DNA of 64,000 nt from assembly GCF_011193355.1 (NCBI RefSeq), contig NZ_CP049780.1, forward strand, positions 507,686 through 571,685, given 5' to 3'. Shown here in pieces: positions 34,415 through 45,823 of the stretch. The translations under genes and the position numbers were made by a program. Position 1 is the first letter of the stretch. Each line of letters opens with the position of its first letter. This DNA comes from Streptomyces sp. JB150. GTDB taxonomy: Bacteria > Actinomycetota > Actinomycetes > Streptomycetales > Streptomycetaceae. The notes below the pieces were generated by a model. That model saw only the letters and a list, made by a program, of their open reading frames with translations. It had not been told where the DNA came from and searched no databases.

Positions 34415-35407
34415 GTGAGAATGCTCATCAACGTGCCGGAGACCGTCGTCGCGGACGCGCTGCGGGGTATGGCCGCCGCGCATCCGGAGCTGACCGTCGA
34501 TGTGGAGAACCGGGTGATCGTGCGGCGGGACGCGCCGGTCGCCGGGAAGGTGGCCCTCGTTTCGGGTGGGGGCTCGGGGCACGAGCCGCTGCACGGGGGG
34601 TTCGTGGGCCCCGGAATGCTGGCCGCGGCCTGTCCGGGCGAGGTGTTCACCTCGCCGGTGCCCGACCAGATGGTGCGGGCGGCGGCGGCCGTGGACAGCG
34701 GCGCGGGCGTGCTGTTCGTCGTGAAGAACTACACCGGTGACGTGCTGAACTTCGACATGGCCGCGGAGCTCGCCGAGGACGAGGGCATCCGGATCGCCAA
34801 GGTGCTGGTCGACGACGACGTGGCAGTCACCGACAGTTTGTACACCGCCGGGCGGCGCGGCACGGGTGCCACGCTGTTCGTGGAGAAGATCGCGGGCGCC
34901 GCCGCGGAGGAGGGGCAGCCGCTGGAGCGGGTGGAGGCGATCGCCCGGCAGGTCAACGAGAGTTCCCGCAGCTTCGGGGTGGCGCTCAGCGCCTGTACGA
35001 CGCCCGCGAAGGGCAGCCCGACGTTCGATCTGCCGCCGGGTGAGCTGGAGTTGGGCATCGGCATCCACGGCGAGCCGGGGCGTGAGCGGCGGCCCATGAT
35101 GACGTCCGGGGAGATCGCCGACGTCGCGGTGCACGCGGTGCTGGAGGACCTGGAGCCGCGCAACCCCGTGCTGGTCCTGGTGAACGGCATGGGCGCGACG
35201 CCGCTGCTGGAGCTGTACGGGTTCAACGCGGAGGTCCAGCGGGTGCTGGCCGCGCGCGGTGTCGCCGTGGCCCGCACGCTGGTCGGCAACTACGTGACCT
35301 CCCTCGACATGGCGGGCGCCTCCGTCACCCTGTGCCAGATCGACGAGGAGCTGCTGCGGCTGTGGGACGCGCCGGTGCGCACGCCGGGGCTGCGCTGGGG
35401 TATGTGA
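34415..35407 (+). CDS. dhaK: Dihydroxyacetone kinase subunit DhaK
   Basis: A 330-residue substrate-binding subunit. GTG 34415 with AGGAGGT. GGGSGHEPLHGGFVG and GIGIHGEPG are the hallmark motifs; His218 is the residue that forms the covalent hemiaminal with dihydroxyacetone, and numbering matches E. coli DhaK. With DhaL and DhaM it phosphorylates dihydroxyacetone using phosphoenolpyruvate through the PTS. First gene of dhaKLM. Confidence 0.96.
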   Translation: MRMLINVPETVVADALRGMAAAHPELTVDVENRVIVRRDAPVAGKVALVSGGGSGHEPLHGGFVGPGMLAAACPGEVFTSPVPDQMVRAAAAVDSGAGVLFVVKNYTGDVLNFDMAAELAEDEGIRIAKVLVDDDVAVTDSLYTAGRRGTGATLFVEKIAGAAAEEGQPLERVEAIARQVNESSRSFGVALSACTTPAKGSPTFDLPPGELELGIGIHGEPGRERRPMMTSGEIADVAVHAVLEDLEPRNPVLVLVNGMGATPLLELYGFNAEVQRVLAARGVAVARTLVGNYVTSLDMAGASVTLCQIDEELLRLWDAPVRTPGLRWGM

Positions 35408-35451
35408 CCCCGGCCGACGCGATCAACCGACCTACCACGCAAGGAGATCCC

Positions 35452-36051
35452 GTGCTCGACGCCGATTTCTTCCGCCGTTGGATGACGGCGACCGCCGCGT
35501 CCGTGGACCGCGAGGCGGAACGGCTCACGGCCCTCGACTCCCCCATCGGGGACGCCGACCACGGCAGCAACCTGCAGCGCGGGTTCGCCGCGGTGACCGC
35601 GACGGTGGAGAAGGAGGCCCCCGGCACTCCGGGTGGTGTGCTGACACTGGCCGGGCGGCAGCTCATCTCCACGGTGGGCGGTGCCTCCGGGCCGCTGTAC
35701 GGCACGCTGCTGCGGCGTACCGGCAAGGCGCTCGGCGATGACGCCGAGGTGAGTGAGGAGCAGCTGGCGCAGGCGCTGCGGGCCGGGGTGGAGGCGGTGA
35801 TGGCGCTGGGCGGGGCCGCGCCGGGCGACAAGACCATGATCGACGCACTGGTGCCGGCGGTGGACGCGCTGAGTGACGGCTTCGGCCCGGCGCGGGCCGC
35901 CGCCGAGCAGGGCGCTCGCGCGACCACGCCGTTGCAGGCCCGCAAGGGGCGGGCGAGTTATCTCGGCGAGCGCAGCATCGGCCATCAGGACCCCGGTGCC
36001 ACCTCGGCGGCGCTGCTGGTCGCGGGTCTCGCGGAGGCCGCCGGTGAGTGA
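35452..36051 (+). CDS. dhaL: Dihydroxyacetone kinase subunit DhaL
   Basis: A 199-residue ADP-binding subunit, GTG 35452 with AAGGAGATCCC (chosen over the longer frame from 35332). The Mg/ADP-binding aspartates lie in SPIGDADHGSN. GGASGPLYGTLLR and the C-terminal GERSIGHQDPGATSAALL complete the family pattern. It transfers phosphate from DhaM to DhaK-bound dihydroxyacetone. Overlaps dhaM by 8 nt. Confidence 0.95.
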   Translation: MLDADFFRRWMTATAASVDREAERLTALDSPIGDADHGSNLQRGFAAVTATVEKEAPGTPGGVLTLAGRQLISTVGGASGPLYGTLLRRTGKALGDDAEVSEEQLAQALRAGVEAVMALGGAAPGDKTMIDALVPAVDALSDGFGPARAAAEQGARATTPLQARKGRASYLGERSIGHQDPGATSAALLVAGLAEAAGE

Positions 36052-36463
36052 CGGGACGGACGACAAGCGGGTGGGGATCGTGCTGGTGTCGCACAGCGCC
36101 GAGGTCGCGGCCTCCGTCGCCGACCTCGCCCGCGGGCTGGCCGGCGGCGGTGCGGCGGTGCCGGTCGCGGCGGCCGGCGGCACGGAGGGCGGTGGACTCG
36201 GCACCAGCGCGGAGCTGATCGCGGCGGCCGCCGCGGCCGTGGACCGCGGCGCCGGGGTCGCCGTGCTCACCGACCTGGGCAGCGCCGTCCTCACGGTGAA
36301 GGCGCTGCTCGCGGAGGGCGACGAACTGCCCGGGAACACACGCCTGGTGGACGCGCCCTTCGTGGAGGGCGCCGTCGCCGCGGTGGTCACGGCGGCCACC
36401 GGCGCGGACCTGGACGCGGTGGCCGCGGCGGCGGCCGAGGCGTACGACTACCGCAAGGTGTGA
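36044..36463 (+). CDS. dhaM: PTS-dependent dihydroxyacetone kinase phosphotransferase subunit DhaM
   Basis: A 139-residue single EIIA-Man-like domain; the phosphoryl-accepting His lies in VLVSHSAEVA near the N-terminus. The GTSAELIAAAAAAVDRGAGVAVLTDLGSA region is typical. It lacks the fused HPr and EI domains of the E. coli protein, so it must be phosphorylated by general EI and HPr. GTG 36044 overlaps dhaL. Confidence 0.93.
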   Translation: MSDGTDDKRVGIVLVSHSAEVAASVADLARGLAGGGAAVPVAAAGGTEGGGLGTSAELIAAAAAAVDRGAGVAVLTDLGSAVLTVKALLAEGDELPGNTRLVDAPFVEGAVAAVVTAATGADLDAVAAAAAEAYDYRKV

Positions 36464-36733
36464 GGCGTACGGCGGCGTAACCGGGGCGGGGACCTGGACC
36501 GCGACGAAGGTCGTCCGGTCCGGTCCCGGCTCCACGCCCGCGGCGGAAGTCGTCCGGTCCCGTTTCCGGGACCGCGCCAGGCTCCGGTCCCGCCGGGTCC
36601 CTGGTTCGACTCCGGCGCCGTTCCGCGCCGGTTGCCCGGGCTCCGGTCCCACGTGGGCTTCCGGCCCCGCGCCGGGCCCTGGGGCCCGCACCGAGCCCCG
36701 GCCCCGCCCGCTCCCGGCCGCGCCGCGTGTCGG
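36464..36733. repeat. GC-rich degenerate short-repeat tract
   Basis: After dhaM the sequence is built of imperfect GGTCCGGTCCCGG / CTCCGGTCCC units, scattered about every 15-40 bases up to 36720. No ORF has a ribosome site. It may fold strongly and act as a terminator zone. Confidence 0.45.
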
Positions 36734-37028
36734 TCAGTCCGCGCCGATCAAAACGGCGCCGCGGCTGCCGCACACCGGGATGTCCGCGGGCGCGCCGTCG
36801 TCGCTGCGGTAACGCCCTCGGGAGACGGGGGTGCGGTCCCGGGCTCCGGCCAGCAGGGCGGGCGCTCAGGCGCCCTCGCGGGGCGCGTCCGGCGTCACGC
36901 GCGGGGAGGCATGAGCGGCGGCGGCAGTGGGGGGGCGTGGTGGCGGCGAGGGCCGTGGGGCCGGGGAACGCCGCCGGGGCGAGCAGGGCGGCGCCTGCCG
37001 CGGCCGGCGAGAGGGACGGGGCACGCAC
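36734..37028 (-). pseudogene. Broken small secreted protein
   Basis: GTG 37028 opens a signal peptide (VRAPSLSPAAAGAALLAPAA, ending TALAA) that loses frame at a run of seven Cs (plus-strand G tract near 36930). The next frame gives AAAHASPRVTPDAPREGA and a stop. The same frame then reads ARDRTPVSRGRYRSDDG and ADIPVCGSRGAVLIGAD to a stop at 36734. A one-base error or true indel plus an in-frame stop split the gene. Family not recognised. Confidence 0.38.
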
Positions 37029-37405
37029 GGCAAGGGGGCCTTTTGCTCCGGGGAACTGCGGGCACTCAGGCCAATCCGCGGGCCCGGTGATCGACTGGCC
37101 AGTCCGAGGGGGCCGGACGGTGCACGGGCTCGTTCTCCGATGGGGGCCGGGCGCCTGACTCCCTGTCGGGTCACGGCCGCCCGGCCGCCCGCACCGGACG
37201 CGGGACGAGCGACGACAGCGATACCCGCGCCCCGGACGCGAACTCCCCATCGGCTCGGGGATGTTCGTCCGTGGGAAGGTTCAGCATACGCATTCCCGTG
37301 CGAAGGCCCGCAACGCACCCCGCCCTCTTGATGTGATCGCGCCAGAGGGCCATATTGGTCCGGACCATTCCGTCGTCCTCGTCCCGTCCACCGGGAGGCC
37401 GAACC

Positions 37406-38380
37406 GTGCGACGCGTTCCCGTACCCGCGCTGCTGGTCTGTGGCGCCCTGACGCTGGTGGTGTCGTCCTGCGGCCGGGGCGGGGACGGCACGGACCACCC
37501 CGCTCCCGGAGCGCCGACCGGGGTCACCGCGGTGGCCGGCAGCGCGACCAGCGTGCACGTGATGTGGAACGCCGCCGCCGCGCGGACGGGCGTGCGCGCG
37601 TACGAGGTGTACCGCGGCACCACCAAGGTCCGCGAGGTCCCCGCGTCCCGGCACATGGTGGACGTCACCCGGCTGCGGCCGGCCACCACCTATGTGTTCA
37701 CCGTGCGCGCGCGGGACGCCGAGGGACGGCTCGGCCCGCCCAGCCGGGAGGTGCGGGCCACCACGCCCGCCGCCGTCGCGGCCGACCGCTCGGCACCCTC
37801 GCGGCCGGGCGGGGTGCGCGGGCGGACGACCGGGAGCCGGGCCGTCCAGCTCACCTGGAAGGCGGCGACCGACGACCGGGGTGTGGTGTCGTACGACATC
37901 CATCAGGCCGGCACGAAGATCCACAGTGTGGGCGGGAACCAGACCGGGACGGTCGTCACGGGGCTGCGGCCGGGCACGCGCTACACCTTCACCGTCCGGG
38001 CCCGGGACGCCGCGGACAACGTCTCCCCCGCGAGCGCCGCCGTCCGGCTCACCACCGCGCCGGGCGACGACGACGGCCGCGGCACCGCGCCCACCGGCTT
38101 CCGCGCCACCACGCGCACCGAGGGCGGTGCCCACTACCTCGACCTGTCCTGGGTGCCGCCGCGAGCCGACGGGGTCGTCACCGAGTACCAGATCCACCTC
38201 GACGGCCGGGCCGCCACGTCCCTCGTCTGGGGCGGGTCCGCGCCGCGTGAGAAGGCGACGTACAGCTTCTACCTCGGCCGGGAGGACGGCCTACGGCACC
38301 GGGTGCGCATCCGCGCCAAGCTGCCGGACGGCACCTGGGGCGGGTTCTCGGCGGAACGGACGGTCACCACCGGGCGGTGA
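37406..38380 (+). CDS. Lipoprotein with fibronectin type III domains
   Basis: A 324-residue lipoprotein. GTG 37406 with GGGAGG upstream; signal peptide and lipobox VVSSCG. Two clear FnIII domains of ~90 residues (each ending RARDA-x-G/D-N and VRxTTxP; first PTGVTAVAGSATSVHVMWN, second GGVRGRTTGSRAVQLTWK) are followed by a third, more diverged one (LDLSWVPPRADGVVTEYQIHLDG). FnIII modules are usually linkers in secreted glycoside hydrolases; here no catalytic domain is attached, so it may be a cell-surface binding protein. Confidence 0.85.
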   Translation: MRRVPVPALLVCGALTLVVSSCGRGGDGTDHPAPGAPTGVTAVAGSATSVHVMWNAAAARTGVRAYEVYRGTTKVREVPASRHMVDVTRLRPATTYVFTVRARDAEGRLGPPSREVRATTPAAVAADRSAPSRPGGVRGRTTGSRAVQLTWKAATDDRGVVSYDIHQAGTKIHSVGGNQTGTVVTGLRPGTRYTFTVRARDAADNVSPASAAVRLTTAPGDDDGRGTAPTGFRATTRTEGGAHYLDLSWVPPRADGVVTEYQIHLDGRAATSLVWGGSAPREKATYSFYLGREDGLRHRVRIRAKLPDGTWGGFSAERTVTTGR

Positions 38381-38549
38381 CGTGTCCGCCCCGTCCCCCG
38401 GACGGGGTAATCCGTCACCTGCCCGGGGGCCGCCCGCATGCGGCACCCGTTGGGGGCACGTTGGCTGACCCCGAGGCAGCACGGGCGTTTCCCGACCCCG
38501 GCGGCGCAAGGGATGTACCGCCAACCGTGCCGCCGGAAGGACATCTCCC

Positions 38550-39086
38550 ATGAGCAGATCCCAAGGATCCCTCCGCTGCGGCCTGGCCGTGGCAGCCGCC
38601 GCCGCGCTGCCCCTCGGCCTCGCCGCGCAGCCGGCCGGCGCGGTCTCCGGCATCTCGGTGAGCACCAGCGGCTCCACGGTCTCGGTGACGACCAGCGCGT
38701 GCGTCCAGGTCGGCGGCAGCTGGGGCAACGCCTCGCTGCTCAACAGCAGCCAGACCAGCTTCGCCCAGGGCCGGCAGGCGGCGCTGACCGGGACCGCGAG
38801 TGTGCAGTCCGCCGCCTGGTCCAGCGTCAGCCCGGGGACGTACACGGTGGTCGTGGTGTGCTCCAACGGCACCACCGCGGGCACCCAGTCGGTCATCGTC
38901 TCCTCGGCCGCCGCGCCCACCGTCTCCCCGACGGCCTCCCCGTCGCGGGGTGTGATGGGCGGCGTGGGCGGCGGTACGAAGGACTACGGCACGGTCACGA
39001 TGGTGGCGGGCGGGGTGCTGGTCGGCACCGGCGTCATCGCGACGGGCTGGTTCCTGCGCCGCCGGACCAAGCCCCACCGGCTCTGA
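38550..39086 (+). CDS. Membrane-anchored secreted protein of unknown function
   Basis: A 178-residue protein with GGAAGG before ATG 38550. N-terminal signal peptide (to AQPAGA), a Ser/Thr/Val-rich extracellular domain with two cysteines (TSACVQV, VVCSNG), a Gly-rich linker, and a C-terminal helix (TMVAGGVLVGTGVIATGWFL) followed by RRRTKPHRL. It lacks an LPXTG signal. The layout implies anchoring with the domain outside. Convergent with the PadR gene. Confidence 0.78.
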   Translation: MSRSQGSLRCGLAVAAAAALPLGLAAQPAGAVSGISVSTSGSTVSVTTSACVQVGGSWGNASLLNSSQTSFAQGRQAALTGTASVQSAAWSSVSPGTYTVVVVCSNGTTAGTQSVIVSSAAAPTVSPTASPSRGVMGGVGGGTKDYGTVTMVAGGVLVGTGVIATGWFLRRRTKPHRL

Positions 39087-39201
39087 TCCGGCGACGGGCC
39101 CACCGGCTCCGGTCAAGGCGGCCGCACCGGCTCCGCCCGGGCGGCGGGCCGCACCGGCTCCGCTGCGGGCAGGCCCTATCGGCCCTGCTTCCGGGCGGGC
39201 C

Positions 39202-39753
39202 CTACCGGCTCTGCTCGGGCGGCAGCTCGGCGAACTCCGCCAGCGCGTGGGTGAGCCACCGGGTCCAGAACGTCTCCAGGTCGATGCCGGCCCGCAGCAC
39301 CAGATGGCGCAGCCGGTCCTGGGCGCTGTCCCGGCCGGGCGGGAAGTCCCGCTTCTCGATCTCCCGGTACTCGGCGAGCTGGCGCCGGTGCAGCTCCAGG
39401 TGACGGCGCAGGTCCTCCTCCAGGCCCTCGGTGCCGACCACCGCCCCGGCGCGCAGCCGCAGCAGCAGGGTGTCGCGGTGCGGCTTGGGATCCTGGGACG
39501 CGGCGGTCCAGCGGGCCAGCTCGGCGCGGCCCGCGGGAAGCACCTCGTAGCTCTTCTTCTGCCCGCGGGCCGGCTGTGCGCTCGGCAGCGCCCGGATGAG
39601 GCCGTCGGCCTCCAGTCTTCCCAGCTCGCGATAGATCTGCTGGTGCGTCGCCGACCAGAAGTAGCCGATCGACTTGTCGAACCGGCGGGTCAGCTCCAGC
39701 CCCGAGGAGGGCTTTTCGAGCAGTGCGGTGAGGATCGCGTGCGGGAGTGACAT
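39202..39753 (-). CDS. PadR-family transcriptional regulator
   Basis: A 183-residue PadR protein (subfamily with C-terminal Vir_act_alpha_C domain). The N-terminal winged helix is SLPHAILTALLEKPSSGLEL and YFWSATHQQIYRELGRLEADGLI. ATG 39753 is preferred over 39762 because AGGA is seven bases upstream of it. It lies 33 bp downstream of the FadH-like gene in the same direction and may be co-transcribed with it. Ligand unknown. Confidence 0.9.
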   Translation of the reverse strand: MSLPHAILTALLEKPSSGLELTRRFDKSIGYFWSATHQQIYRELGRLEADGLIRALPSAQPARGQKKSYEVLPAGRAELARWTAASQDPKPHRDTLLLRLRAGAVVGTEGLEEDLRRHLELHRRQLAEYREIEKRDFPPGRDSAQDRLRHLVLRAGIDLETFWTRWLTHALAEFAELPPEQSR

Positions 39754-39786
39754 GGGGGCCATCCTAGGGACGGCCCCCGGTCCGGC

Positions 39787-42421
<2,635 letters not shown>

Positions 42422-42663
42422 GGTGACCGCTCCTCTCGTGGCAGTGCCGGAGATGCGCGAGTGCCCCGCGCAGCCGCCCGCACTCCCCCAGGAAAGCACC
42501 AGCCCCGGCCGAGCACCACCGGCGGCGGTACCCGGGCGGCGGTCGCCGGCGGTGCGGCCGCGCCCCGGCCGGACCACCCGTCGCGCACCGCCTCCGGGTG
42601 ATTCGTCCGACCAGCCGGGCCGTATCGGGGGATGGTGGAGAGGGGCGGGGTGGCGTAAGAGAG

Positions 42664-44814
42664 ATGGTTGAGCGCAGGACGACAAGGGGAGTCGGCACGG
42701 GGGCGGGCGTGCCGGAGGCGAAGGCGGTGCGTGCGATGGGTTCAACCGGGCCACCCGTGGCGGACGGAGCCGGGCCGGGCCGCGGTGCGGCGCGGCCCAG
42801 CGGGCTGCTGGACGAGCTGGGCGTGGCCTCGGTGGTGCTGGACGCCGACGGCCGCATCGTGCTGTGGAGTCCACAGGCGGAGGAGCTGTTCGGCTACCCG
42901 GCGGCCGAGGCGCTGGGCCGGTACGCGGCCCGGCTGATGGTGCACGAGCAGCACCTGGACCTGGTCGTGAAGCTGTTCAACGACGTGCTGTCCACCGGGC
43001 GGGGCTGGGCGGGCGCGTTCCCGGTGCGGCGCAAGGACGGCAGCACCCGGTTGGTGGAGTTCCGCAACATGCGGCTGCTGGACGACCGGGGCGACGTCTA
43101 CGCCCTGGGACTGGCCGCCGACCACTCGACCGTGCGGCGGCTGGAGCGGGACGTCGCGCTGTCGTCCCGGATCGTGGCGCAGTCGCCGATCGGGCTGGCG
43201 GTGCTGGACGGCGGGCTGCGGTACGTGTCCGTGAACCCCGCGCTGGAACGGATCGACGGCGTCCCGGCCGACCAGCACCTCGGGCGGACGGTGCGCGAGG
43301 TGGCGCCGGGGATGGACGCCGACGCCCTGGAGGACGCGGCGCGCCGCGTGCTGGAGACCGGGCGGTCGGTCGTCGACCGGTCCACGATCGGGCGGACCGC
43401 GGCCGACCCGGACGAGGACCAGGCCTGGTCGGTGTCGCTGTACCGGCTGGAGGACACGCTGGGCACGGTGCTGGGGGTGGCGATGTCGGTGGTGGACGTC
43501 ACCGAGCAGTACCGGGCCGGGGTGGAGGCGGAGGCGGCGCGGCGCCGGCTCGCCCTGATCGCCGACGCGTCCACCCGGATCGGCACCACCCTCGACCTGG
43601 AGCTGACCGCGCGGGAGCTGGCCGAGGTGGCCGTGCCGGAGCTGGCGGACGTGGCGGCCGTGGATCTGCTGGCGGCGGTGGTGGAGGGCCGGCCCAGCAC
43701 GGTCGGCCCGGCCGAGCCGGCGGTGATCCGGGCGCTGGCGGTGCGCGCCGAGGGCTCACCGGAGGCGCTGAGGGCCGCCGACCCGCCGGGGCAGGTGGCC
43801 CGGTACGGGCCCGACCGGCTGGTCACGCAGTGTGTGCGCACGGGGCGGCCGGTGCTGCTGCCGCAGGTGAAGGACGAGGATCTGCCGCGTATCGCGCGCT
43901 CCCCGGAGGCGGCGGTGCTGCTCAGCCGGGCGGGCGTGCACTCGTACCTGGCCGTGCCGCTGATCGCGCGCGGTGAGGTGCTGGGCGCGCTGGACCTGAA
44001 GCGGACCGGCAATCCTATGCCGTTCGGGGAGGACGACCTGCTGCTGGCACGAGAGCTGGCGGCACGGGCCGCGGTGCAGATCGACAACGCCCGCTGGTAC
44101 CAGAACGCCCGCAACACCGCCCTCACCCTGCAGCGCAGCCTGCTGCCCAGCCATCCCCCGGTCACCGGCGGCCTGGAGGTGGCCTCCCGCTACCAGCCGG
44201 CCGGGGCCACCGTCGAGGTCGGCGGGGACTGGTTCGACGTGATCCCGCTGGAGGACGGCAAGACGGCGCTGGTGGTCGGCGATGTGATGGGCAGCGGCAT
44301 CAACGCCGCCGCGACGATGGGCCGGCTGCGCACCGCGACCAACACGCTGGCCGCGCTCGATCTCGATCCGGCGCGGCTGCTGGAGCACCTGGACCGGATC
44401 ACGGCCGGCCTGGACCACTCGATCGCCACCTGCCTGTACGCCGTCCACGATCCGCGGCTGCGGCAGTGCCGGATCGCGAACGCGGGACACCTGCCGCCCG
44501 TGCGGGTGCGCGCCGGGAACGGTCCGGAACTGCTCGACCTGCCCACCGGGGCGCCGCTGGGCGTGGGCGGGGTCGCCTTCTCGACGACGGTGTTCGACCT
44601 GGACCCGGGCGACCAGCTCGTCCTCTACACCGACGGGCTGGTCGAGACCCGCCGGCACTCCCTCGACGAGCGGCTGGACACCCTGATGTCCCTGCTGAAC
44701 GGTCCGGCGCGTCCGCTGGAGGAGATCTGCGACCTGCTGCTGCGTACGCTGCACCACCCCGACAACCACGACGACGTCGCGCTCCTCATCGCGCGGGCGC
44801 GCACCGGGACCTGA
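42664..44814 (+). CDS. PAS-PAS-GAF-PP2C (SpoIIE-type) serine phosphatase
   Basis: A 716-residue regulatory phosphatase. Domain order: PAS (~residues 45-155, VVLDADGRIVLWSPQAEELFGYPA), a second PAS (~165-285), GAF (~300-455, YLAVPLIARGEVLGALDLKR) and a C-terminal PP2C-type SpoIIE domain (~480-716) with metal ligands in GGDWFDVI, VGDVMGSG, YTDGLVETR and DDVALLIAR. It probably dephosphorylates an anti-sigma-factor antagonist. No RsbW-like kinase domain is fused, and none is adjacent. Start ATG 42664 follows a weak AAGAGAG. Confidence 0.92.
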   Translation: MVERRTTRGVGTGAGVPEAKAVRAMGSTGPPVADGAGPGRGAARPSGLLDELGVASVVLDADGRIVLWSPQAEELFGYPAAEALGRYAARLMVHEQHLDLVVKLFNDVLSTGRGWAGAFPVRRKDGSTRLVEFRNMRLLDDRGDVYALGLAADHSTVRRLERDVALSSRIVAQSPIGLAVLDGGLRYVSVNPALERIDGVPADQHLGRTVREVAPGMDADALEDAARRVLETGRSVVDRSTIGRTAADPDEDQAWSVSLYRLEDTLGTVLGVAMSVVDVTEQYRAGVEAEAARRRLALIADASTRIGTTLDLELTARELAEVAVPELADVAAVDLLAAVVEGRPSTVGPAEPAVIRALAVRAEGSPEALRAADPPGQVARYGPDRLVTQCVRTGRPVLLPQVKDEDLPRIARSPEAAVLLSRAGVHSYLAVPLIARGEVLGALDLKRTGNPMPFGEDDLLLARELAARAAVQIDNARWYQNARNTALTLQRSLLPSHPPVTGGLEVASRYQPAGATVEVGGDWFDVIPLEDGKTALVVGDVMGSGINAAATMGRLRTATNTLAALDLDPARLLEHLDRITAGLDHSIATCLYAVHDPRLRQCRIANAGHLPPVRVRAGNGPELLDLPTGAPLGVGGVAFSTTVFDLDPGDQLVLYTDGLVETRRHSLDERLDTLMSLLNGPARPLEEICDLLLRTLHHPDNHDDVALLIARARTGT

Positions 44815-44821
44815 GCGGGCG

Positions 44822-45742
44822 TCAGCCCCACTCGGGGGACGTGCCGTGCCCCTCGCCGTAGGGCAGGGGCCGGCCGGTGAAGGCGTCGAGGAGGACACGG
44901 CCGCCGAGCGGCCGGTCCAGCCGCACGGTGACGTCCTCGGCGAGCAGCTGGGCGGTGCAGGGCTCGCCGTCGGGCCCGCCGACGACGGAACCGGACAGCA
45001 CGACCGTGCCGTCGGTCTCCAGCGCGTGCACGGCGGGCCCGTCGTCACAGGCGCCGTGTCCGGCCCGGACGGTGACGGACCGTCCGTCCTCCGCGATCCC
45101 GGCCAGGCCCAGCAGCTCCCCCAGGTCGCCGGCCGGGGTGTCCCCGGCCGGTTCGACGGGCGGCTCCGGCAGCTCGGAGGGGCTGAGCGCGGCCCGCTTC
45201 AGCGGGGTGTCGTAGCCGTCCAGGGTGAACAGCCAGGCGGGTACGGTGGCCGGGCCGCGGCTGGTGGCCATGGTCATCTCGCCGAGCCGCACGCGGGTGA
45301 CGGTGAGCGGTTGCGGGCCGTCGCCGCGGTCCAGGTCCGCGTACGCCTCGCGGGCGTCCATCAGGGGCAGGGTGAGCGAGCCGCCGTTCTCCCACCTCAC
45401 CGTCCCCTCGGCCACCTTCAAGGCGGGGAGTTCACCGCGCAGTGCGAGGTTCCGGGCGCCGTAGGCCTCCTTGCCGGCCTCGTCGTGGAAGGCGTCCCCG
45501 GGCAGCTGGACCTCCTCCCCCATCGGGTAGTAGCCCGCGCGCCACTGCTCGGCGGCGCGCGAGCCGTCCCAGGCCTCGGCGACCAGCCGGGCGCGGGCGG
45601 CGGCCTCCGGTGCCGGTCCGCCGCCGCGCACCCGCGACGCCTGGCCGGGCCGCTCGTTCGCGCAGCTCACCGCCGCGGCACCGGCCGCGAGCACGACGAG
45701 GGCCGCGAGGACCCCCCTGGTGTGTGGAGGGTTCGTACGCAT
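44822..45742 (-). CDS. Lipoprotein of unknown function
   Basis: A 306-residue lipoprotein; ATG 45742, signal peptide with lipobox-like AAAVSCAN. The mature part is Asp/Glu/Pro-rich with β character, two cysteines in GACDDG and EPCTAQ, and a WLFTLDGYDTPLKRAAL segment common to secreted actinobacterial proteins. Its stop is 7 bp from the convergent phosphatase gene. No known domain. Confidence 0.75.
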   Translation of the reverse strand: MRTNPPHTRGVLAALVVLAAGAAAVSCANERPGQASRVRGGGPAPEAAARARLVAEAWDGSRAAEQWRAGYYPMGEEVQLPGDAFHDEAGKEAYGARNLALRGELPALKVAEGTVRWENGGSLTLPLMDAREAYADLDRGDGPQPLTVTRVRLGEMTMATSRGPATVPAWLFTLDGYDTPLKRAALSPSELPEPPVEPAGDTPAGDLGELLGLAGIAEDGRSVTVRAGHGACDDGPAVHALETDGTVVLSGSVVGGPDGEPCTAQLLAEDVTVRLDRPLGGRVLLDAFTGRPLPYGEGHGTSPEWG

Positions 45743-45823
45743 GTGCTCCCCCGGGGAACGGACGGCTGTACCGCTCCTGTGACGCGCGAGCCGGGCGCCG
45801 CGTTCACCGGGGCTGCCGCCCGG

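Noticed and set aside
36464..36733. CRISPR-like array in the GGTCCGGTCCC repeats
   Set aside because: Units are short, irregularly spaced and degenerate, with no constant spacer length and no cas genes.
36866..38197. 443-codon minus-strand frame
   Set aside because: Mostly antisense to the FnIII lipoprotein; only its last part overlaps the broken secreted gene.
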